A stretch of 44,134 nucleotides of DNA from Melioribacter sp. (lineage in GTDB: Bacteria > Bacteroidota > Ignavibacteria > Ignavibacteriales > Melioribacteraceae). The position numbers were made by a program, and so were the translations under genes. The DNA lies in assembly GCA_012026935.1 (NCBI GenBank), contig VEPI01000034.1, positions 1-44,134 on the forward strand. The letters run 5' to 3'. Positions 40,179 through 44,134 of this stretch are shown piece after piece (the stretch's first letter is position 1; every line of letters begins with the position of its first letter). The notes beneath the pieces are model-generated. The model searched no databases, was not told the DNA's origin, and saw only the letters and a list, made by a program, of their open reading frames with translations.

Positions 40179-41633
40179 TCAGCTCATCCAGTTTATTTGT
40201 GATTCGGGATTCCATTTAATTGTAGTTTTTTTCAACTTAGTCCAGAATTCTATCGAACTCTTCCCTGTAATATCACAAGTACCGAATTTCGATTCGTTCC
40301 ATCCGCCAAAAGAAAAAGGTTCTCTTGGAACCGGGACACCGATATTCACACCAATCATTCCTGCGCTAGCCCGTTCACTGATATATCTAGCCATCCCGCC
40401 GCTTTGCGTGAATACAGAAGCAGCATTTCCATACAATGAACTTTGTTGAATTGATAAAGCTTTATCAACATTATCTGCTCTTATGATTGCGAGCACCGGT
40501 CCAAAAACTTCTTCTTTTGCTATCCGCATTTCAGGTTTTACATAATCAATAACCGTTGGACCTACATAAAAACCATTTTCTTTACCGGGCACTATATAAT
40601 TTCTGCCATCAAGAAGAACTTTAGCGCCATCTCCTTCTGCTTCGGTAATATAATTTTCAATTCTCTCTTTTGCTTGTTTCGAAATTACTGCACCAAGATT
40701 TTTACCTGGAATAATTTTTTTTGATTCCTCCACAAGCTGATTAATTATATTATCAACAGATCCAACTGCAACCATAGCTGATGCAGCCATACAACGCTGT
40801 CCTGCACATCCGGACATTGAAGCAGCAACATTAGATGCAGTCATTGCAACATTTGCATCCGGTAAAACTATTAAATGATTTTTGGCCCCTCCAAGTGTTA
40901 AGGCTCTTTTTAGATTTGATGTAGAACGTGTATAAACAATCTTTGCAACTTTTGTTGAACCAACAAATGAAACAGCTTGAATTCCGGAATGATCACAAAT
41001 TGCTTCTACGACATCTTTTGCGCCATGGACAACATTGAATACACCATCAGGTAATCCAGCTTCTTTTAAAAGATCTGCGATTCTATTTGCACTTATCGGA
41101 ACAAGTTCGGATGGTTTTAGAATCATACAATTACCAAGAACAAGCGCATTAGGGATTGTCCAATTTGGAACCATATTAGGAAAATTGAATGGTGTAATAC
41201 AGGCAACAACTCCAACCGGAAATCTTTCAGCCCTGCATTCAACACCTTTGCTTACTTCCATAACTTCACCGGCTGCCAGCTGCTCAAGTGAGCATGCAAA
41301 TTCTGTAACCTCTATACTTTTTTCTATCTCAGCAATGCTTTCCGAAATTGTTTTACCATTTTCTTCATGAATTAATTCGGCAAGCTCATTCATATTTTTT
41401 TCGAGAAGGGATTTATACTTGTAAAAAATTTGTGCTCGCTCTTTAATCGGTTTAGCTGACCAAGTCGGAAATGCTTTTTGAGCGGCAGTTACGGCCAGAT
41501 TTACAGCTTCTTTACCGGAGATAGGTACTGTTGATATTATTGATCCATCGATCGGTGAGATAACGTCAATTTTCTTTTCACCACCATCAACGTATTTACC
41601 ATCAATATAATTTTTCAAAGAAGGGTACTTCAT
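40179..41633 (-). CDS. mmsA: CoA-acylating methylmalonate-semialdehyde dehydrogenase
   Basis: 484 aa; ACITPFNFPNMVPNWTIPNAL, FVGSTKVAKIVYTRS, LGGAKNHLIVLPDA, GCAGQRCMAAS, PREPFSFGGWNESKFG. Confidence 0.95.
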   Translation of the reverse strand: MKYPSLKNYIDGKYVDGGEKKIDVISPIDGSIISTVPISGKEAVNLAVTAAQKAFPTWSAKPIKERAQIFYKYKSLLEKNMNELAELIHEENGKTISESIAEIEKSIEVTEFACSLEQLAAGEVMEVSKGVECRAERFPVGVVACITPFNFPNMVPNWTIPNALVLGNCMILKPSELVPISANRIADLLKEAGLPDGVFNVVHGAKDVVEAICDHSGIQAVSFVGSTKVAKIVYTRSTSNLKRALTLGGAKNHLIVLPDANVAMTASNVAASMSGCAGQRCMAASAMVAVGSVDNIINQLVEESKKIIPGKNLGAVISKQAKERIENYITEAEGDGAKVLLDGRNYIVPGKENGFYVGPTVIDYVKPEMRIAKEEVFGPVLAIIRADNVDKALSIQQSSLYGNAASVFTQSGGMARYISERASAGMIGVNIGVPVPREPFSFGGWNESKFGTCDITGKSSIEFWTKLKKTTIKWNPESQINWMS

Positions 41634-41757
41634 GTAGCCCTCGTAAAGTTTTTTGTGGAAATTTTCTCTCTTACATTAAGAAAATAGAGATTATTAATGA
41701 AGAAAGAAAGATTTTTTTAACGGTAGGTTAGAAAAGATTTGAAAAATAAATAAGCAA

Positions 41758-43371
41758 TTAGAAACGAGTGTTGATACTGAAATAAATTCTGGAATAAGTT
41801 GTTGTTTCTTGGAATGTTCCTTCATAACTAATTGTAAGGAAACTACTATAGAATAAGCGCCAGGATAGATCAACGTTTCCAATATTCTGTATCATATCCG
41901 GTGAACCGCTGAAAAATTGATAATTAATTTTTTTAATCCCTAATCCAAAATTCATTTCGCCATTAAACAAATCCTTGTTGATTGTCGCGCTGTAATAGTC
42001 TCCATTAACATATCCGGATTCAATTTTATTATAATTCAAATAAATTGATGACATGATAAGCGGAAGTTGAATATAACTTAAACTAACTCCAAAATTTCTT
42101 GATGGCTGCGGATCATCTTTACTAAAACGATAACCATAATTAAATCCCAACCACAAATAATTAAATGGACGCAGATTCAACCTCAAGCTAACTCCTTGCC
42201 GTGTAGCCGACTCAAGAACACTATCTGCGAAGTTTTTATATGTTTCATAGTATACAACATTTTTCCTTGCGTCATAAGACGCATTTAAGTTCAACCAATT
42301 ATTCAGAGAATAGGAACCCATAACGAATAAGCTGGTAACATCAAAAGATGATTGATCAATTCCTCCTTTTCTTTTAAAGAGATCAATTTCTGAAGAAAAA
42401 AACAAACCTAAATTTTGTGAAAGATTGCTATTATTCTGAAAGTACAAGAATCTTCTGTCTGTCTTAAAATTATTTGTCTGCTGAAAAATTCCAATTGTGT
42501 TTTGTATAGAAGCATTTCCCAAACTATCGTTTCTAAATAGATAGCCTCCGTACTCGAACATTTTAATATCATACCCATAATCTGTAAAGTTTGGTCTCGA
42601 ACCGGCAACAGCACCAATTACAAACTTGCTGATTGAAGTTTCGAATTGTAATCCGTCAATAGCACCAAGACTGGATGTTCTAATATTAATTTTTCTTCCG
42701 AGAGTAATTTTTGTTTTAGAGCTGAAATCATAACTGATTGCAAGGTCATAAATCTTTAAGGCGTCTCCAATATTTTTTTGAACGTCGCTCCATCGGTCTG
42801 CCCTATATGAAAAATTAATATAACTTGAAAATGATAATGGAGACCTGAACAGTGAATCTGCATCCATCGAAAATGAATAACGCCAATTCTGAAAATCGGG
42901 AGCTCCGTTAGAATTAGATAAATTCGAATATGATGAGATGGATAAATTACCTCTCGTCTTTTTAGAATAATAAGGTGTTATTGTTCTTGCTACATCTTTA
43001 TCTTCTATAATAGTCTTTGATAAAAGATTTTCTTTTCCAACTTTTTCTGCAGCCGGTTTTACTTTTTCTATCGGTTTTACAAATGTTTTGACTTGATCTC
43101 CGACTTTCAATTGAAAGTTATTAATTGCAATTCCTGAGCATGACGTGGTTGAAATAAATTTAACTATGATTGCCGGATTCAATACCCCTTTAACATTGAC
43201 GAATAATGTATCATTAATTGAAATACCATCAGTATTTTCAAATCGTATATAAATATTTTGTGAAGTGATAAACGATACGCTTCCGAGTTTCTCTAATTTC
43301 GAAATCTCTTGCGCGGATAGATCTACCAATCCGATTATAAAAAAAAATATTATGATTATTCTTTTCATCAT
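41758..43371 (-). CDS. Outer-membrane beta-barrel protein
   Basis: Listed ORF to 43425; start at MMKRIIIIFFFIIGLVDLSAQ (signal peptide) preferred, adjacent to the upstream stop. Long beta-strand-repeating region ending in RIYFSINTRF. Confidence 0.75.
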   Translation of the reverse strand: MMKRIIIIFFFIIGLVDLSAQEISKLEKLGSVSFITSQNIYIRFENTDGISINDTLFVNVKGVLNPAIIVKFISTTSCSGIAINNFQLKVGDQVKTFVKPIEKVKPAAEKVGKENLLSKTIIEDKDVARTITPYYSKKTRGNLSISSYSNLSNSNGAPDFQNWRYSFSMDADSLFRSPLSFSSYINFSYRADRWSDVQKNIGDALKIYDLAISYDFSSKTKITLGRKINIRTSSLGAIDGLQFETSISKFVIGAVAGSRPNFTDYGYDIKMFEYGGYLFRNDSLGNASIQNTIGIFQQTNNFKTDRRFLYFQNNSNLSQNLGLFFSSEIDLFKRKGGIDQSSFDVTSLFVMGSYSLNNWLNLNASYDARKNVVYYETYKNFADSVLESATRQGVSLRLNLRPFNYLWLGFNYGYRFSKDDPQPSRNFGVSLSYIQLPLIMSSIYLNYNKIESGYVNGDYYSATINKDLFNGEMNFGLGIKKINYQFFSGSPDMIQNIGNVDLSWRLFYSSFLTISYEGTFQETTTYSRIYFSINTRF

Positions 43372-43372
43372 A

Positions 43373-44134
43373 TTAACTTTTACCTGTTGGATGACAACTA
43401 TAACATGCTGCCGGAGTTGATACATAATTTCTTACACCCTGATGTTTCGAATCCATCTGTGCTTGTGGATGACATTTGAAACAACTAAATACCTTAAAGT
43501 TCGTTTGATCTGTATGACAATCACTGCATAGTGTCCATTTCCCTCTATGTTTACCTGAATAAATCGGAAAGTATTGTCCATCATGATTAAATGTTGATGG
43601 CTGCCATGCATTTTGGGTATGACATGATTCACAGTTTGTTGGGAATCTGGCTGTTACATGGTTCGGATTTGTTGTACTGTTATATTTTGCTTGATGACAT
43701 CCAACACACTGAGTGGGCGCACTACTATAATTTCCTCCTGTATGACAACTTGCACATTGATTGGCTATCGCAACATGTGCACCTAATATAGGATAATAAT
43801 TATTATGTATTGGGAATGTAGCCGGTTTCCAACCTGGATTTGTTGTGTGACATTGATCGCAAGTTGTAGGAATATTCAATGTAGCATGATTAGGATTTGT
43901 TGTGCTCTGATATTTGGCTAAATGACAACTCGAACAAACTGTTGGTGTTCCCTTAAATGTTGTAGTATGACAACTCGTACAGGTTACACTAACATGCGAT
44001 CCCGTTAATGGAAATGCTGTTGCTGAATGATTAAATGTAGCTCCTTGCCAAGTTGTTGTTGAATGACATTTTGTACAATCCGTTGGGTAACCTTGTGATA
44101 CATGATTCGGTGCTGTATTGTATTTTGTTTGATG
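43373..44134 (-). CDS. Multiheme c-type cytochrome, 5' end beyond the window
   Basis: The frame stays open past the listed Met to 44134; at least ten CxxCH motifs: CTKCH, CTSCH, CSSCH, CDQCH, CASCH, CVGCH, CESCH, CSDCH, CFKCH, CYSCH. Confidence 0.92.
   Translation of the reverse strand, partial: HQTKYNTAPNHVSQGYPTDCTKCHSTTTWQGATFNHSATAFPLTGSHVSVTCTSCHTTTFKGTPTVCSSCHLAKYQSTTNPNHATLNIPTTCDQCHTTNPGWKPATFPIHNNYYPILGAHVAIANQCASCHTGGNYSSAPTQCVGCHQAKYNSTTNPNHVTARFPTNCESCHTQNAWQPSTFNHDGQYFPIYSGKHRGKWTLCSDCHTDQTNFKVFSCFKCHPQAQMDSKHQGVRNYVSTPAACYSCHPTGKS

Noticed and set aside
1-44134. CRISPR arrays, tRNA/rRNA genes, prophage or IS elements
   Set aside because: No regularly spaced direct repeats, tRNA-like cloverleaf, rRNA sequence, transposase or phage structural genes were recognised.

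Overview
AT-rich bacterial chromosomal segment of Bacteroidota/Ignavibacteriota character (T9SS sorting domain, short RpoD, TTTG/TAnnTTTG promoter). Contents in order: (i) a methionine-rich, probably metal-handling envelope cassette (1-4503); (ii) rpoD and assorted single genes (hydrolase, cysteine-synthase-like protein with a Cys-rich tail, patatin, DUF1579-like, GNAT); (iii) a complete hisGDCBHAF-IE operon on the minus strand, in which hisF carries an in-frame TAA; (iv) a metallophosphoesterase, two adjacent PEP/pyruvate-binding-domain proteins, glutamate dehydrogenase, prolyl oligopeptidase, aldehyde dehydrogenase and YebC; (v) a reductive pyrimidine-degradation operon (NCS1 transporter, dihydropyrimidinase, PreA, PreT, class III aminotransferase, beta-ureidopropionase, CoA-acylating semialdehyde dehydrogenase); (vi) an outer-membrane-barrel gene beside a multiheme c-type cytochrome that runs off the window. 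The most notable observation, absent from the ORF track, is a candidate his attenuator: Bacteroidota-type promoter, 21-aa leader peptide MLLAIHHIHHHLFLIKEAGVL, internal hairpin, possible antiterminator and an intrinsic terminator just before hisG. No database search was possible; family names come from motif recognition.
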